From Aggregatilineales bacterium (GTDB lineage Bacteria > Chloroflexota > Anaerolineae > Aggregatilineales > Phototrophicaceae): a stretch of 64,000 nucleotides of DNA. The position numbers and the translations under genes were made by a program. The notes under the pieces were generated by a model, which saw only the letters and a list, made by a program, of their open reading frames with translations, searched no databases and was not told where the DNA came from. Of this stretch, positions 63,701 to 64,000 are shown in pieces (position 1 is the stretch's first letter; the number at the start of each line of letters is the position of its first letter). The stretch covers positions 124,001 through 188,000 of the forward strand of contig JAUQWZ010000018.1 in NCBI GenBank assembly GCA_030834905.1, given 5' to 3'.

Positions 63701-64000
63701 GTCTGCCGATCTCACCCCTGCCGAAGCCGCCGGAATCGCGGGCTTCGAACTGCGGTCGGTGGGCGTGCTGCCGCTGCGCGTTTCGGGGCGGGCGCTGGGC
63801 GCTATTGTGCTCGGCTCGCGCGAGCCGTACCAGCACAGCGAACGCGATTTGCGCATTTACCGATCCTTTGCCGAACAGGCGTCGCTGCGTATGGAAGCCG
63901 CCCGCCTGCTCACGCAGACAGAGCGCCGCGCCCGCCAGCTTGCGACCTCGGCGCAGGTCAGCCAGATTGCCAGCTCGATCCTCGATCTGGATGAGCTGAT
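57756..64000 (+). CDS. Giant Cache-HAMP-multi-GAF/PAS sensory protein, 3' end beyond right edge
   Basis: This frame stays open for 2081 codons from the ATG at 57756 (an ATG at 57771 is also possible) to the window edge. Membrane helices at about 25-48 and 352-380 flank an extracytoplasmic sensor domain. HAMP-like region at about 381-440, then GAF at about 455-615, a degenerate W-type GAF half (645-725) and GAFs near 735-890, 908-1068, 1075-1248 and 1261-1421. A PAS-like domain lies at about 1428-1548 (LRSILATLPAGVLVLDAQTF), then GAFs near 1561-1718, 1725-1878 and 1881-2051. A further domain begins before the edge. Any kinase domain would be outside the window. Follows the previous gene by 6 bp. 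Confidence 0.85.
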   Translation, partial: MAEKRMRQQNNTPRTGARSLRFRIMRLVIPVVMGTFLIFSILGVIGVRGSGQTSLQREHRENLGSLVSVTNNRFEQIANDLRLITNNSDTRTFARDTLISLSGESLEASQRSLLTNFTNELQQHPGSYVAIRYVTYTGSVWSEAVSYTGSTPVLDASISLNEMVNDPTLARALASMLGQVTVGDIDFVDREGRFFQEGGFPFIRFSAPVASENDVTTITGVIQLDVAAGSLLNSLQTEIEQLSEGQDARRVLLIDRAGNAIIDSSVPLETMTSQLARSATASITDAYPQLASYLEAQRSPTSINQNNPLTNEAVEIGTHIISTAEIGFSLMGSSYWRLLLIDDASLVQNYVNNLALLIVAGSLLVGAIICAVIYVILGYSLRPVSSLARQWTEQASVVSSGSTARLTAADVVDTSNSYDEVDQLVGAFQTVAQRVDELHDELELQTGRYARNLDITARIGHETAALHDIDQLLNRAVDLICEEFGFDHAQVFLIDDIGKNAILVYSYGQAGKALLGQKHSLLIGSPSAVGEVTALGKAVIVNDARQLTDAQRADSLLPQTLTQVVLPMQVGTSIIGALDIQSAQPHGFRQQELGTFQLLADQIAIAVQNARLLLQSEERVQQIDTLNRQLTRGAWESAETHTADSVYRYDLLKVERGEDADSTPADADDRALRVPITIRGQVIGMLDALPEERGFSQNDQIIMRAVADRVAIAIESARLFEETQSSLAETSTLYQLSRYLGEAETLEDIIRAIVTSVMPDAAGGQIGVFEDYPFEAAPEWIEIATDWMLNDSGHKEVQLNGMRLRTADHALLRDMNPNQVTLVSDAERDQRLDEVFRAVLEDIGARAMVLVPFSVRSVWRGVIFIQFADAREFSDREGRIYTALIDQAGIAIDNRMLLQQNEIALTQIERLYSASRIVNMSQTMQDLITAAVTTSRDAGLNFELAMFEGELDEMGWPTRLRLAAYSRYGEEHTADEVYAVEIPAASPLRARDPQIVVDRPEETSPLVGYIRARGYYYGVVFPLFSANQPIALFFIVANEVRDLSTEDYEVYRALTGQMSTVLQNRRLLEQTEEALDETRRLYAASRAITSAVHVEGIYEAAAQYLVVPTVSTHRVSILMARPSPTPEAPYVECDYLWNRGVETNVKSHTQILAEDVPLARLLRASDDHLSYPDLKHDAPESEPLAELLARNGSSSAVLTSIRTRQRWFGVLMVESDRAYTMDDQYVRFTQALADQMAVALEGLLLFHEAQAQAQRALALAEVGQLASRIGGDFANSINEVLMRVAEAADYDRWSLTLLDASGSRLERVVYNSPEIEQPQIGGDRFFELTSGRPVVEAFHANRQLLINDPASFPAYLNTADEEIERIGKRLVSPVRIGNRPVGVLIVGRSLSAPDLDENDEQLVQTLAAQVSVAVENRRLFRAAEGERERLRSILATLPAGVLVLDAQTFLPVQNNDQAEQLLGHAIDPDVPFSAERYHIYRSGTEALYPEEDLPIRIAALTGSQEVSDDIAILQPGGDEVDLLVNAAPILDASGTVTAVVAAFQDITALRSLETSLQQNLHETIALYEMTRSFSEAEETSDVIAEIANQFGALEATDIYVVMFDEQTQRHSSVYSLRSDEVAFPLPESLLRQDASQFAGTLAEANLASDDVQRLSDNGVAAYASLLLRSRTRRAPLGWVLLAYETAQEFSADRVQFLTTLNDTASVALDNRFLFRSTEDALQETALLYGAATEISRVRDPQEFQAALQNALAAHSPDIAAAYLKMDGSLTELFKADLDGAAVSFADLIAKHHLLESRQSIVIDDLHAAAEPTAFERDLLALGNIRALALVHLRAQGEGGGCLIVAYHQPHQFSSSDTRYLNAVADSASVVFDNILLLSQIQSTLQETSVLYQASRALSDTDTAEGVLEIATHFLAERPNSTAFVALLKGSQWSQEGALVHIASSWHSSASGLELAGVSLSPEQYPAWRLLATPEVLTINDVQSADLTPAEAAGIAGFELRSVGVLPLRVSGRALGAIVLGSREPYQHSERDLRIYRSFAEQASLRMEAARLLTQTERRARQLATSAQVSQIASSILDLDEL

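Noticed and set aside
1..64000. Insertion sequences, prophage, rRNA or tRNA genes
   Set aside because: No transposase, integrase, phage structural gene, rRNA or complete tRNA was recognised.

Overview
The window is GC-rich and gene-dense, and looks like a chromosomal piece of a bacterium of the phylum Chloroflexota, probably Anaerolineae or a close relative. This is inferred from the gene mix: an aerobic caa3-type oxidase with subunit II fused to cytochrome c, secreted proteins built from SH3b and beta-sandwich repeats, SARP/BTAD regulators, very long multi-GAF sensors and many intergenic palindromes. No 16S or other phylogenetic marker is present. I found no rRNA, tRNA, CRISPR array, transposase or phage genes.

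Layout. 1-12.2 kb: housekeeping and accessory enzymes (VOC dioxygenase fragment, M32 carboxypeptidase, ABC-F ATPase followed directly by hicAB, thioesterase plus metallophosphatase, GH99-like secreted protein, Tat-exported cyclase, PA14/SH3b protein, receiver protein). 12.3-17.6 kb: YfhO-like membrane protein, FKBP isomerase and a TIR-domain protein. 17.9-24.0 kb: the oxidase operon coxB-coxA-(subunit III-like)-(unknown membrane protein)-coxC-coxD. 24.0-34.7 kb: GNAT, YitT, Rieske-flavodoxin fusion, thiolase, Nudix, Gfo/Idh/MocA, three secreted repeat proteins and an AlkA-type glycosylase. 34.8-38.2 kb: a PD-(D/E)XK nuclease-like protein, a Dam-type methylase and a protein-lysine-methyltransferase-like protein, interrupted by palindromic repeats.

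38.5-43.4 kb (minus strand) holds the most unusual unit: a six-gene operon with start/stop overlaps or 3-bp gaps. It encodes an E2-like protein with an active-site cysteine, a JAB/JAMM protein fused to a cysteine-less E2-like (UEV-like) domain, a ThiF/E1-like adenylyltransferase, a 97-residue disordered-looking protein ending in Gly, a protein-L-isoaspartate methyltransferase and a PfkB-family kinase. This resembles the bacterial ubiquitin-like conjugation operons, but no beta-grasp modifier is recognisable and the JAMM motif is altered.

43.6-64.0 kb: a SARP/BTAD regulator, an O-antigen ligase-like protein, a 1084-residue GAF/PAS histidine kinase, a cyclophilin, then a plus-strand signalling operon of two receiver proteins and four GAF-rich proteins. 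The last one is over 2000 residues and runs off the right edge. The GAF proteins are joined by 4-bp overlaps or a 6-bp gap, and three of them end in the same truncated half-GAF, which suggests that they assemble into one sensory complex.

Intergenic space carries at least three families of palindromic repeats, some of which act as plausible terminators between convergent genes.
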